In this document: piece by piece, positions 52,700 through 61,049 of the stretch | Numbering within the stretch: position 1 is the first letter of the stretch | How the letters are laid out: each line of letters starts with the position of its first letter | Origin: Cupriavidus respiraculi | Lineage (GTDB): Bacteria; Pseudomonadota; Gammaproteobacteria; Burkholderiales; Burkholderiaceae | DNA length: 64,000 nucleotides | Direction of reading: 5' to 3' | NCBI RefSeq assembly: GCF_914271545.1 | Contig: NZ_CAJZAH010000001.1 | Span: 1,240,001-1,304,000, forward strand | Notes under the pieces: model-generated | The model's database searches: none | What the model was told of the DNA's origin: nothing | Seen by the model: the letters and a program-made list of their open reading frames with translations, nothing else | Position numbers and translations under genes: made by a program

Positions 52700-53782
52700 A
52701 TGAACACCATCGCTGAACCGCACACCAGCCCCGCCGACGCGCTGACCGACGACCCCCGCTGGCGCGCCGTGATCGAACGCGACGCCAACGCCGACGGCAC
52801 CTTCTTCTACTCGGTGCGCACCACCGGCGTCTATTGCCGGCCTTCCTGCGGCGCCCGCCGGCCGCTGCGCGAGAACGTGGGCTTCCATGCCACCGCGGCC
52901 GATGCGGAGCGCGCCGGCTTCCGCCCGTGCAAGCGGTGCAAGCCCGGCCAGCCCACGCTGGCGCAACGCCACGCCGCCATGGTGGTGGCCGCGTGCCGCC
53001 AGATCGAGAGCGCCGACGAGCCGCCCTCGCTGGCCACGCTGGCCGCCGCGGCCGGCACCAGCCCGCACCACTTCCACCGCATCTTCCGGCAGATCACCGG
53101 CGTCACCCCGGCGGACTATGTCAGCGCCCATCGCGGCCAGCGGGTGCGCGAACGCCTCGCACGGGGTGCGTCGGTGACCGAGGCCATCTACGACGCGGGC
53201 TTCCAGTCCAACGGCCGCTTCTACGCGGAGGCCGCCCGCACGCTCGGGATGAAACCGTCGACGTACCGTGCGGGCGGCCGCGACACCGACATCCGCTTCG
53301 CCATCGGCCAGTGCTCGCTCGGCGCGGTGCTGGTCGCCAGCACCGCGCAGGGCATCTGCGCGATCTCGCTGGGCGAGGATCCGGATCCGCTGCTGCGCGA
53401 GTTGCAGGACCGCTTTCCCGCGGCCGAGCTGATCGGCGGCGATGCCGATTACGAGCGCGTGGTGGCGCGCGTCGTGGCGATGATCGAAGCGCCGGGACAG
53501 CACGAGGCCCTGCCGCTCGACGTGCGCGGCACGGTATTCCAGCAGCGGGTCTGGCAGGCGCTGCGGGAGATTCCCGCAGGGGAAACGGCGAGCTACGCCG
53601 AGATCGCGCAGCGCATCGGCGCGCCGGCCGCGGTGCGCGCGGTCGCCCAGGCATGCGGGGCCAATACCATCGCGGTGGCGATTCCGTGCCATCGCGTGGT
53701 GAGGCAGGATGGCGCGCTGTCGGGCTACCGCTGGGGCGTAGAACGGAAGCGCCAACTCCTGGCGCGGGAGGCCGGGCAATGA
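52700..53782 (+). CDS. ada: Bifunctional Ada: methyl-DNA repair and transcription activator
   Basis: The 360-residue Ada protein has the N-terminal zinc domain with Cys ligands in TTGVYCRPSCGARRP and FRPCKRC, where methyl phosphotriesters are repaired. The AraC-like helix-turn-helix (about 105-200) follows, with SPHHFHRIFRQITGVTPADY. The C-terminal O6-alkylguanine transferase carries IPCHRVV with the acceptor Cys. Once methylated, Ada activates its own operon, which includes the next two genes. The start at 52700 is preferred to 52679. The stop overlaps the next ATG. Confidence 0.95.
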   Translation: MNTIAEPHTSPADALTDDPRWRAVIERDANADGTFFYSVRTTGVYCRPSCGARRPLRENVGFHATAADAERAGFRPCKRCKPGQPTLAQRHAAMVVAACRQIESADEPPSLATLAAAAGTSPHHFHRIFRQITGVTPADYVSAHRGQRVRERLARGASVTEAIYDAGFQSNGRFYAEAARTLGMKPSTYRAGGRDTDIRFAIGQCSLGAVLVASTAQGICAISLGEDPDPLLRELQDRFPAAELIGGDADYERVVARVVAMIEAPGQHEALPLDVRGTVFQQRVWQALREIPAGETASYAEIAQRIGAPAAVRAVAQACGANTIAVAIPCHRVVRQDGALSGYRWGVERKRQLLAREAGQ

Positions 53783-54525
53783 GCGAAGCCGCTGCCCGGA
53801 TCGTGCAGCGCCAGCGCGCGGAAGAGGACCCGCGCGTGCGGGCACTGGACTGGGACGAGATCGCCGCGCGCCTGGACAGCCACGGCTACGCGGTGCTCCC
53901 GCGCCTGCTGGCGCCGGCGGAATGCCGCGCACTGGCCGGTCTCTATGACGACGCGTCGCTGTTCCGTAGCCGCGTGGTGATGGCCCGTCACGGCTTTGGC
54001 CGCGGCGAATACCAGTACTTCGCCTATCCGCTGCCGCCGCTGATCGCGCAGTGGCGCACGGCGCTCTACCCGCCGCTGCGCCAGATCGCCAACCGCTGGC
54101 ATCGCGCGATGGGCATCGAGGTGCAGTTTCCCGCCACGCACGCCGACTTCCTCGCGCGCTGCCACCGGCATGGCCAGCACCGGCCCACCCCGCTGCTGCT
54201 GCGCTATGCCCCGGGCGACTACAACTGCCTGCACCAGGATCTGTACGGCGAGCACGTATTCCCGCTGCAGACGGCGATCCTGCTGTCCGCGCCGGGCGAG
54301 GACTTCACAGGCGGCGAGTTCGTGCTGACGGAGCAACGGCCCCGCATGCAGTCGCGGCCCAGCGTGGTGCCGCTGGGCCAGGGCGATGCGGTGGTCTTTG
54401 CCGTGCATCACCGGCCGGTGCAGGGCACCCGCGGGGTCTATCGAGTCAACCTGCGCCACGGCGTCAGCGAGGTTCGCAGCGGGCAGCGGTTCACGGCGGG
54501 TATCATCTTCCACGACGCGCAATAG
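53779..54525 (+). CDS. 2-oxoglutarate/Fe(II) oxygenase (prolyl hydroxylase-like)
   Basis: The 248-residue protein is a double-stranded beta-helix dioxygenase. His and Asp of the iron site are in NCLHQDLYGEHVFPL, the distal His is in YRVNLRHGVSEV, and the 2OG-binding Arg is in GQRFTAGIIFHDA. GGEFVLTEQRPRMQSRP is a family motif. It resembles a poorly characterised group often found next to ada and alkB. It overlaps the ada stop (ATGA) and is followed by alkB, so it probably helps deal with alkylation damage. The substrate is unknown, and AlkB-like DNA repair is not shown. Confidence 0.82.
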   Translation: MSEAAARIVQRQRAEEDPRVRALDWDEIAARLDSHGYAVLPRLLAPAECRALAGLYDDASLFRSRVVMARHGFGRGEYQYFAYPLPPLIAQWRTALYPPLRQIANRWHRAMGIEVQFPATHADFLARCHRHGQHRPTPLLLRYAPGDYNCLHQDLYGEHVFPLQTAILLSAPGEDFTGGEFVLTEQRPRMQSRPSVVPLGQGDAVVFAVHHRPVQGTRGVYRVNLRHGVSEVRSGQRFTAGIIFHDAQ

Positions 54526-54566
54526 GCGCGCCCGCTCCCAGCCATTGCCGCCCCGCGGCACCCATC

Positions 54567-55226
54567 ATGACGTTCGACCTGTTCGACAACCTCGCCGAAG
54601 CGGCGCCGGAACCCGCCATCGAGCCGCTGGGCGACGGCGCCATGGTGCTGCGCGCGTTCGCCCGGGCCCGCGAGGAGGCGCTGGCGCGAGCCATCGCTGC
54701 GATCGCCGAGGCCGCGCCGTTCCGCCATCTGATCACGCCCGGTGGGTTCCGCATGTCGGTTGCCATGACCAACTGCGGCAAGGTGGGCTGGGTTTCCGAT
54801 CGCACCGGCTATCGCTACGATCCCGTCGATCCGCAAACGCAGCGGCCGTGGCCCGCCATGCCGCCCGTCTTCGCCGAACTGGCCCGCGATGCCGCGGCGC
54901 GGGCCGGCTACCCCGGCTTCGCGCCCGACGCCTGCCTGATCAACCGCTACGCGCCCGGCTCGCGGCTGTCGCTGCATCAGGACCGCGACGAACTGGACCT
55001 GGACGCGCCCATCGTCTCTGTCTCGCTGGGCCTGCCCGCGGTGTTCCTGTTCGGCGGGCTGCGCCGCGCCGACCGGCCTGCTCGCGTGCGCGTGGCCCAT
55101 GGCGACGTGGTGGTATGGGGCGGACCCTCGCGCCTGGCCTACCATGGCGTGGCCCCGCTGGCCGACGGCGATCATCCCGCCTTCGGGCGCGCGCGCCTGA
55201 ACCTGACGTTCCGCAAGGCGCGCTAG
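54567..55226 (+). CDS. alkB: AlkB DNA/RNA demethylase
   Basis: The 219-residue 2OG-Fe(II) dioxygenase closely matches E. coli AlkB throughout: PFRHLITPGGFRMSVAMTNC, then GYRYDPVDPQTQRPWPAMPP. The iron site HQDRDELD and distal His in YHGVAPL follow, and LNLTFRKA carries the 2OG Arg at the end. It repairs 1-methyladenine and 3-methylcytosine. The ATG at 54567 gives the E. coli-like length. It is the third gene of the ada operon, 41 bp after the oxygenase, and converges with osmC. Confidence 0.95.
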   Translation: MTFDLFDNLAEAAPEPAIEPLGDGAMVLRAFARAREEALARAIAAIAEAAPFRHLITPGGFRMSVAMTNCGKVGWVSDRTGYRYDPVDPQTQRPWPAMPPVFAELARDAAARAGYPGFAPDACLINRYAPGSRLSLHQDRDELDLDAPIVSVSLGLPAVFLFGGLRRADRPARVRVAHGDVVVWGGPSRLAYHGVAPLADGDHPAFGRARLNLTFRKAR

Positions 55227-55247
55227 GTTCGCCGCGCACGCGGCCGC

Positions 55248-55667
55248 CTACTGTTGGCCCGCCCCCGCCGCTTCCCGCGTGGTGCCGATCGGCGTGCCCG
55301 CCTGAAGGGTCTTGGTGACCGGCGTCTTGCCGGCGATGTCCAGCAGCCGCTCCCATTGCTCGTCGCTCAGCGGCGCCGATGTGGCGAGCACGCGGTCGAT
55401 GCGCGCGTTGCCGTCCCGGTCCTTCAGCAGCGTCAGATCCACGCGCAGATCGCCCAGGTCCCAGCCCTTGCGCTCGGCGTACATGCGCAGGGTGATCGCC
55501 GTGCAGGCTCCGAGGCCCGCGAGCACCAGGTCGTACGGCGCGGCGCCCGCGTCCTGTCCGCCCGCATGCGCGGGCTCGTCGGCGATCAACCGGTGCGCAC
55601 CGGTGGTGACCTCGTGGCGATAGTTGGGGCCGGCGGCCCGGACACTGGCTTGCGAGACAGCTTTCAT
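55248..55667 (-). CDS. OsmC-family protein
   Basis: The 139-residue protein has the OsmC fold: YRHEVTTGAHRLIADEP, then GAAPYDLVLAGLGACTAITL with one of the redox Cys, and a basic-loop DLTLLKDRDG. The second Cys of peroxidase-active OsmC/Ohr is not evident, so thiol peroxidase activity is uncertain. The GGAG site supports the ATG at 55667. It follows the DUF3626 gene by 40 bp and may be cotranscribed. Confidence 0.82.
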   Translation of the reverse strand: MKAVSQASVRAAGPNYRHEVTTGAHRLIADEPAHAGGQDAGAAPYDLVLAGLGACTAITLRMYAERKGWDLGDLRVDLTLLKDRDGNARIDRVLATSAPLSDEQWERLLDIAGKTPVTKTLQAGTPIGTTREAAGAGQQ

Positions 55668-55707
55668 GGCGATGCGCTCCTGTCGGTGATCTGCATGGTG
55701 AGAAGAA

Positions 55708-56604
55708 TCAGGCATTATCGCCGCCCGCTGCCGCCTGCTGGCCGAGGTCGCCGAAGCGGGCGACGTAGTGCCACACCTTCTTGAGGCATTGCGGATCATG
55801 CTCGCCGGTGCTCGCCGCGTCCCCGATGATGGCCGGCGTCAGCCAGCCCTCGCGCGCGATCGCAAGGGCCAGGGAGACGGGCTCCGGTCCGCGGTAATCC
55901 GGATAGCGCGAGAGCGCGTCCACATGCAGCCGGAAGCCGGCATGCCACTCCACCGAGCAAGGCAGCGCGCGCGCCAGCGCCTCCACCTGCGTGCCCCGGT
56001 AGCAGGGATCGAGCACCAGTGCCTCGACATCGCGCGCCAGCACCAGCGGCCCGTGCACATGCGCCTCGATATAGTCGTCCAGCGCATCGCGGCAGTCGGC
56101 CTGCGCGTGCGCGACCAGCCCCATGCGCGCGGCCACGCCGAAATGCACGGGGTCGAACACGCTGTCCGGATAGCAGAAGGTCGTGCGGGCCAGCACCTCG
56201 GCACGCAAGCGCAGATGGGCTGAGCCGAAGCGGGGCGAGCCGCCGGTAGCGCGGCGCCGATGGTCAAGCGCCCCGTACTTCGGGCGCTCGGCGGCGGGCG
56301 CGTCATCGTAGGCCGCGCCGAAGATGCGGCTTTCCCAGCGCCAGCGGTCGCCGCCCGGATGGGCGGTGAGGCCCCCATTGCTGGTGCCCGTCTCGAATTG
56401 GGAGCGGTACACGCCATCGCGCGCGAGCGCCTCCAGGATGGGCATGCCGCGCTCGGCGCGGTCGGGGTGAAAGTTCAGCGTGACGCGCAGCGAGGCGTCG
56501 ATGGGCGCGCCGTCGCTGCGGGCGGCGACATGCGCCAGCGCGCGGTCTTGCGGTGAGCCGGGCGCGGGAGACCACGGGGCGGAAGCGGGACAGGCAACGG
56601 ACAT
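55708..56604 (-). CDS. DUF3626 domain-containing protein
   Basis: The 298-residue protein matches DUF3626, with SLRVTLNFHPDRAERGMPIL, YRSQFETGTSNGGLTAHPGG and AHLRLRAEVLARTTFCYPDS. The family's function is unknown to me. The conserved GGDRWRWESRIFG region and repeated Asp/His positions suggest a hydrolytic or ligand-binding site. The start at 56604 is the first ATG with family-like sequence. A longer frame upstream is Arg-rich and unlikely. It lies between the AraC and OsmC genes. Confidence 0.72.
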   Translation of the reverse strand: MSVACPASAPWSPAPGSPQDRALAHVAARSDGAPIDASLRVTLNFHPDRAERGMPILEALARDGVYRSQFETGTSNGGLTAHPGGDRWRWESRIFGAAYDDAPAAERPKYGALDHRRRATGGSPRFGSAHLRLRAEVLARTTFCYPDSVFDPVHFGVAARMGLVAHAQADCRDALDDYIEAHVHGPLVLARDVEALVLDPCYRGTQVEALARALPCSVEWHAGFRLHVDALSRYPDYRGPEPVSLALAIAREGWLTPAIIGDAASTGEHDPQCLKKVWHYVARFGDLGQQAAAGGDNA

Positions 56605-56659
56605 GGCGTTGGCCGGGCGAACACGATAAACCCCGTAATCTACACCCGCCCCGAAGCGG

Positions 56660-57631
56660 TCAGCCCATCCGGGCCCGCGATGCCTGCGTGCGGCGCCACG
56701 CCGCCGGCGGCGCGCCGAATTCGCGCCGGAACGCGCGGCTGAAGGCCGTATCGGTCTGGTACCCCACGTCCTCCGCAATGCGCGCGAGCGGCGCATCGCT
56801 GCCACACAGCAGATTGGCGGCCAGCATCATGCGCCACTGCGTGAGGTACTGCATCGGCGAGCAGCCCACCAGATGCTGGAAGCGCTCGGCCAGCACCGAA
56901 CGCGACGTTCCGGCCTCTCGCGCCAGTTCCTCCAGCGTCCACGCATGCGCGGGACGCCTGTGCAGCGCGTTGAGCGCCGCGCCCACCACGCGATCGCCCA
57001 CGCCCGCCAGCCAGCCGACGCGCTCGTCCCCATGCTCGTTCATGTAGAGCCGCAGCACTTCGATGAACAGCGCCTCGGCAAGCCGCGCCAGCACGCCGGC
57101 GCGGCCGGGCGCCGGGGCACGCGCCTCGCTCAGGGCGTAGCGCACGGTGGCCTCCAGCCAGTCGCCCGCATGCGAACCGCGCACGTTGACCCGCATCAGC
57201 GGCGGCAGAGCGGCAAGCAACATGCGCGCAAGCCGCGCATCGCAGGCGAGATAGCCGCACACCAGCCGCGTGCAAGCGGCGCCCTCGCCATGGCCGGCCC
57301 GGCGCGCCGGGCGCGACAGCTGCGCCTGCAGCGGCGCGCACATCGCCGGCGGCAGGCCGGGCTGCGAGCACATCCGGTGCGCTTGACCCTGAGGAAATAC
57401 GACGGCGTCGCCGGCCGTCAGCGATACCGGCGCGGTGCCGTCCATCTCCACCCAGCAGTCGCCCTCGGTCACCAGATGGAAGATCACCACGCTGTTGGCG
57501 CCCGGTTCCAGCAGCGGCGCGACGGCGTCGGCATGCGCGGAGTGGTAGCACCACGGCGCACGGAAGCGGGCCTCGACGAACAGGGCGCCGAGCAGCCGCA
57601 CCAGGCGCAGGGTCTCGGACAGCGCGTCCAT
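56660..57631 (-). CDS. AraC-family regulator with cupin sensor domain
   Basis: The 323-residue protein has an N-terminal cupin-like domain (AHADAVAPLLEPGANSVVIF, VSLTAGDAVVFPQGQAHRM) and a C-terminal double helix-turn-helix of AraC type (WTLEELAREAGTSRSVLAER, then PLARIAEDVGYQTDTAFSRA). The start is ATG at 57631 (MDALSETLRL). It faces the SAM methyltransferase across 308 bp and may regulate it. Confidence 0.88.
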   Translation of the reverse strand: MDALSETLRLVRLLGALFVEARFRAPWCYHSAHADAVAPLLEPGANSVVIFHLVTEGDCWVEMDGTAPVSLTAGDAVVFPQGQAHRMCSQPGLPPAMCAPLQAQLSRPARRAGHGEGAACTRLVCGYLACDARLARMLLAALPPLMRVNVRGSHAGDWLEATVRYALSEARAPAPGRAGVLARLAEALFIEVLRLYMNEHGDERVGWLAGVGDRVVGAALNALHRRPAHAWTLEELAREAGTSRSVLAERFQHLVGCSPMQYLTQWRMMLAANLLCGSDAPLARIAEDVGYQTDTAFSRAFRREFGAPPAAWRRTQASRARMG

Positions 57632-57939
57632 CACCGTCGCCCCGCACCGGCTGGGCGCGCGGCCCCGGGCACTGCCTCGCCGTTGCGCTTGCTGACCATG
57701 GCAGCACCCTCCCTGCCGTTCGATGTTCTGGATTGTGGTGCGCGCCGCGCGCGAAGCCAAGGAATCGTTGGGCGGTCTTGCCGGACGCTCGGGCAGGCAG
57801 TGGCGACGCGTGGACAGGACGGCGCGGCGCCAACGCGGCAAAGTGCGCCACGGGCAAGCCATTCGATCCCATCCGAACGAAGCGACCCGCGCACCGCGGC
57901 GGCAACGGACCGCGGACCGACGATACAAGGAGCAAGAAC
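57632..57939. other. Divergent intergenic region, about 308 bp
   Basis: This gap lies between the AraC gene and the SAM methyltransferase. A good ribosome binding site (ACAAGGAG) precedes the methyltransferase. I see no clear promoter or operator beyond the GC-rich GCGCGCCGCGCGC near 57745, and frames across the gap look like chance. Confidence 0.5.
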
Positions 57940-58767
57940 ATGGACGCACCCAACACCACTCAGGCCCCGGACTTCGCCGCGGTCAAGACGCGCCAGCAGG
58001 CCGCATGGGCCAGCGGCAACTACGCGGTGATCGGGGTCACACTGCAACTGGTCGGCGAGTCGCTCGCCGAAGCCTGCGACCTGCGCTGGGACGAGAAAGT
58101 GCTGGACGTGGCCGCCGGTAACGGCAACGTCACGCTCGCGGCCGCGCGGCGGGGCTGCAAGGTGATCTCGACCGACTATGTGCCGGCGCTGCTGGAGCGC
58201 GGCGCCAAACGGGCGGACGCCGAGGGGCTGCAGGTGGAATTCCGCGAGGCCGACGCGGAAGCGCTGCCCTTCGACGATGCCAGTTTCGACGCGGTGGTTT
58301 CCACCTTCGGCGTCATGTTCACGCCGAACCAGCAGCAGGCGGCGTCGGAGATGGCGCGCGTATGCCGCCCCGGCGGACGGATCGGCATGGCGAACTGGAC
58401 GCCCGAGGGCTTTATCGGCCAGATGTTCAAGACGCTGGGCAAGCACATGCCGCCACCGGCCGGCGTGCAGCCGCCATCGCGCTGGGGCGTCGAGGACAAT
58501 CTGCGCACCATGTTCGGGGAGCAGGCGGCGGAGATCACCGCCAACAAGCGGTTCTTCAATTTCCGCTATCGCTCGCCGGCGCACTTCATCGAGGTCTTCC
58601 GCACCTGGTACGGGCCCGTGCACAAGGCGTTCGCCGCGCTGCCGCCGGAAGCCGGCGCCGCGCTGGAGCGCGACCTGTCGGCGCTGATGGAAAGCCTGAA
58701 CAAGGGCGGGCCGAACTCGCTGGTGATCCCGGGCGAGTATCTGGAGGTCGTCATCAAGCGCCGTTAG
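57940..58767 (+). CDS. Class I SAM-dependent methyltransferase
   Basis: The 275-residue protein has SAM motif I VLDVAAGNGNVTLAAARRG (about 44-62), motif post-I VISTDYVPAL, and motif II ASFDAVVSTFGVMF. It resembles the UbiE/COQ5-like small-molecule methyltransferases, but its substrate is unknown. ACAAGGAG precedes the ATG. It converges with PhoX, and a strong bidirectional terminator lies between them. The AraC gene faces it. Confidence 0.85.
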   Translation: MDAPNTTQAPDFAAVKTRQQAAWASGNYAVIGVTLQLVGESLAEACDLRWDEKVLDVAAGNGNVTLAAARRGCKVISTDYVPALLERGAKRADAEGLQVEFREADAEALPFDDASFDAVVSTFGVMFTPNQQQAASEMARVCRPGGRIGMANWTPEGFIGQMFKTLGKHMPPPAGVQPPSRWGVEDNLRTMFGEQAAEITANKRFFNFRYRSPAHFIEVFRTWYGPVHKAFAALPPEAGAALERDLSALMESLNKGGPNSLVIPGEYLEVVIKRR

Positions 58768-58779
58768 CCGACGCAGGAA

Positions 58780-58815
58780 GCAAAAAACCGCGGCCCTGGG
58801 GCCGCGGTTTTTTGC
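58780..58815. terminator. Bidirectional intrinsic terminator
   Basis: A long perfect stem (GCAAAAAACCGCGGCCC with GGGCCGCGGTTTTTTGC) carries A and T runs on either side, so it can end transcription on both strands. It sits between the methyltransferase and PhoX stops. Confidence 0.9.
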
Positions 58816-58862
58816 TTGTCTGCCGGTTCCGCGAGAGCGGGACCGGCATGGTGGCTACAGCA

Positions 58863-60740
58863 TCAGGCGCCGATCGGCTTGCCGTCCTTGTGGCGCACGA
58901 CGATCGTCGAGGAGCGAGCCGGCAGCGAGGCGCTGGGCCACTGCTTGGTCGGATGCTGGATGTTGATGAAGAACGTCGTCAGGTCCGGCGTGTAGGCGAT
59001 GCCGGTGATTTCGCAACCCTCCGGGCCAACCAGGAAGCGCTTGCACTCGCGGGTGACCTGGTCGACGAAGTGCATCGAGTTCGCACCGAAGACGCTGGTG
59101 GTGCTCGAACCCGTGCCGGCGTCGGTCTGCACCCACAGGCGGCCCTGCGAATCGACGCGGATGCCGTCCGGGCTGGAGAACGTGTCGCCCTTGATATCGC
59201 CCTTCAGGTTGGCGGCCGAGAGCGACGGGTCGCCCGCGAGCAGCAGGATTTCCCACTGGAACGTCGTGGCCAGCGGCGAATTGCCCGTTTCCTTCCAGCG
59301 GATGATGTGGCCATGCGGGTTGTTCGCACGCGGGTTGGCGGCATCGACCACCTGACGGCCGCCGTTGTTCGTCAGCGTGCAGTACACGGTCTTGTCCAGG
59401 CCCACCGTGATCCACTCCGGACGATCCATCAGCGTGCCACCGGCCACGCGGGCGGCCGACTTGGTGTTGATCAGCACGTCGGCTTGCGTCGCGAAGTTGA
59501 CGGTCACCGGGGTCTGCGGACCTTGCGAGACATTGCCCGGATCGGTCGCGCCGACCAGCAGGCCGTTCTTGCCCTGCGTCAGTTCCACCCACTCGCCCGT
59601 GCCGTTTGCGTTGAACTTGGCAACGTACAGCGTGCCGTTGTCCAGCAGGTTCATGTTCGCGGCGCGGTTGTTCGGATCGAACGCGGCGTTCGGGATGAAC
59701 TTGTAGATGCAGCCCGGCGTGCCGTCATCGCCCATGTAGAACGCGACGCGGTTGTTGGCGTCCGTCATGAACGCGGTGTTCTCGTGGTCGAAACGGCCCA
59801 TCGCGGTGCGCTTGGTCGGCGCGCCCAGTTCGTTGAGCGGATCGATTTCCACCACCCAGCCGTAGCCTTCGTCGGCATTGGTGGGATCGAGGTAGTTGTT
59901 CTGCGTTTCTTCGCAGGTCAGGTACGTGCCCCACGGCGTGGCGCCGCTGGAGCAGTTGTTCAGCGTGCCGACCACGGTGGAGCCCACCACGCTGGCGGCG
60001 GGGCCCGACACGCGGTACAGCGTGTTGCCGGTGTAGCGCTTGTTATAGCGCGAGTTCTTCTTGACCTGCCACTTGTTGTTGGCGAATTCGACTTCGATGA
60101 CCGACACGCCGACGTGCGACAGCGCCAGGCGCTTTTGCTCCGGCGTGGCGGTGGCGCCGTCGTAGCTGTAGCCCGACGGGAACAGCAGCGCCGAATCCAG
60201 ATTCTCGTGGTTGATCGCCAGCAGGCCGCCCTTCTGCGGGTCGACACCGGGGATCGCGAAGAAGTGCATGCCGTCGTGCTGGCCACCGGCCTGGCGCTCG
60301 GTATCGGCCGACGATTGCAGCGTGCCGGTGTAGCCCACCGAACCTGCTTCGACGGGGTCGCCGGCCGAGAACAGGACTTCGTACGAGTAGTTCTCCGGCA
60401 GCGTGACCGTGTCGGCCGTCACCTTGTCGGCGACAGGCGTGAAACGCACGCTGTAGTCCAGCGGCTCGGCCGGGGTCGGGCCAGGAACCGGTGCGGGAGC
60501 GGGCGCTGCGCCCGGGCCCGGTGCCGGAGCCGGTGCGGGGCCGTCGTCATCACCACCACAGGCTGCGAGCAGGCTGCTGCCACCGAACACGGACAGCAGC
60601 GACATGCTCAGGCCACCGCGAAGGATCTTGCGGCGCTCAGGGTTGGCGGCAACGATGTCTTCGAGCATCTGGCCGGGAACGGTGACAACGCCTTGAGCTT
60701 CGCGGTACGGGGCGCGAGCCTTATCAGTGAGATACGACAT
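58863..60740 (-). CDS. PhoX-family alkaline phosphatase (DUF839), Tat-exported
   Basis: The 625-residue secreted enzyme has a twin-arginine signal (ERRKILRGG) and hydrophobic core, then a LLAAC lipobox, so it may be a Tat-exported lipoprotein. A 35-residue Pro/Ala/Gly linker follows. The DUF839 beta-propeller has LTCEETQNNYLDP, GRFDHENTAFM and SSPDGIRVDSQGRLWVQTDA. PhoX enzymes hydrolyse phosphomonoesters with a Ca-Fe centre and serve phosphate scavenging. ATG at 60740 is preceded by AGGAGG. The Pho box upstream supports phosphate control. Confidence 0.88.
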   Translation of the reverse strand: MSYLTDKARAPYREAQGVVTVPGQMLEDIVAANPERRKILRGGLSMSLLSVFGGSSLLAACGGDDDGPAPAPAPGPGAAPAPAPVPGPTPAEPLDYSVRFTPVADKVTADTVTLPENYSYEVLFSAGDPVEAGSVGYTGTLQSSADTERQAGGQHDGMHFFAIPGVDPQKGGLLAINHENLDSALLFPSGYSYDGATATPEQKRLALSHVGVSVIEVEFANNKWQVKKNSRYNKRYTGNTLYRVSGPAASVVGSTVVGTLNNCSSGATPWGTYLTCEETQNNYLDPTNADEGYGWVVEIDPLNELGAPTKRTAMGRFDHENTAFMTDANNRVAFYMGDDGTPGCIYKFIPNAAFDPNNRAANMNLLDNGTLYVAKFNANGTGEWVELTQGKNGLLVGATDPGNVSQGPQTPVTVNFATQADVLINTKSAARVAGGTLMDRPEWITVGLDKTVYCTLTNNGGRQVVDAANPRANNPHGHIIRWKETGNSPLATTFQWEILLLAGDPSLSAANLKGDIKGDTFSSPDGIRVDSQGRLWVQTDAGTGSSTTSVFGANSMHFVDQVTRECKRFLVGPEGCEITGIAYTPDLTTFFINIQHPTKQWPSASLPARSSTIVVRHKDGKPIGA

Positions 60741-60825
60741 GAATAGGGACCTCCTTCGTTTATGGGGCCCGCCGCATGGAAGGTGTGCGGTGGGTTTTGA
60801 TCGGGCCCGATAGTAGAGAGGTTCT

Positions 60826-60843
60826 GTGACCGTACCGTTACAC
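60826..60843 (-). promoter_or_regulatory. Putative Pho box of the PhoX gene
   Basis: On the minus strand the sequence reads GTGTAAC-GGTA-CGGTCAC, two 7-base direct repeats 4 bp apart, matching the CTGTCAT-type Pho box with a few differences. It lies 86 bp upstream of the PhoX start. Confidence 0.45.
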
Positions 60844-60996
60844 CTTGTATCTTTCAGCAGGCATTGGCATGCGGCAAACCGGCAATGGCGGCTCGCCAAA
60901 CCTGGACGGGAAAGCGGCTCGGAGAACGGCTGCGCCGCAGCGCTCGACGACGCGGGTAGCAGGGGCCGGATGAAGGCGCCCGCCGCGGGGGCGGCA

Positions 60997-61016
60997 TACT
61001 GTATATTCATACAGTT
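60997..61016 (+). promoter_or_regulatory. LexA (SOS) box of the helicase gene
   Basis: TACTGT-ATATTCAT-ACAGTT contains CTGT-N8-ACAG, the core of the LexA consensus, with A/T-rich centre and TA before CTGT. It ends 33 bp upstream of the helicase ATG, so damage induction is likely. Confidence 0.75.
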
Positions 61017-61049
61017 TTTCGCTTTACCTGCCTTGCCAGCCCCGTCCCC

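Larger units (their letters stand above)
60741..61049. other. Divergent intergenic region with two control sites
   Basis: This 309 bp gap serves both PhoX (minus strand) and the helicase (plus strand). It holds a Pho-box-like sequence at 60826-60843 and a LexA box at 60997-61016, each on the side of its gene. Nothing else is evident. Confidence 0.7.
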
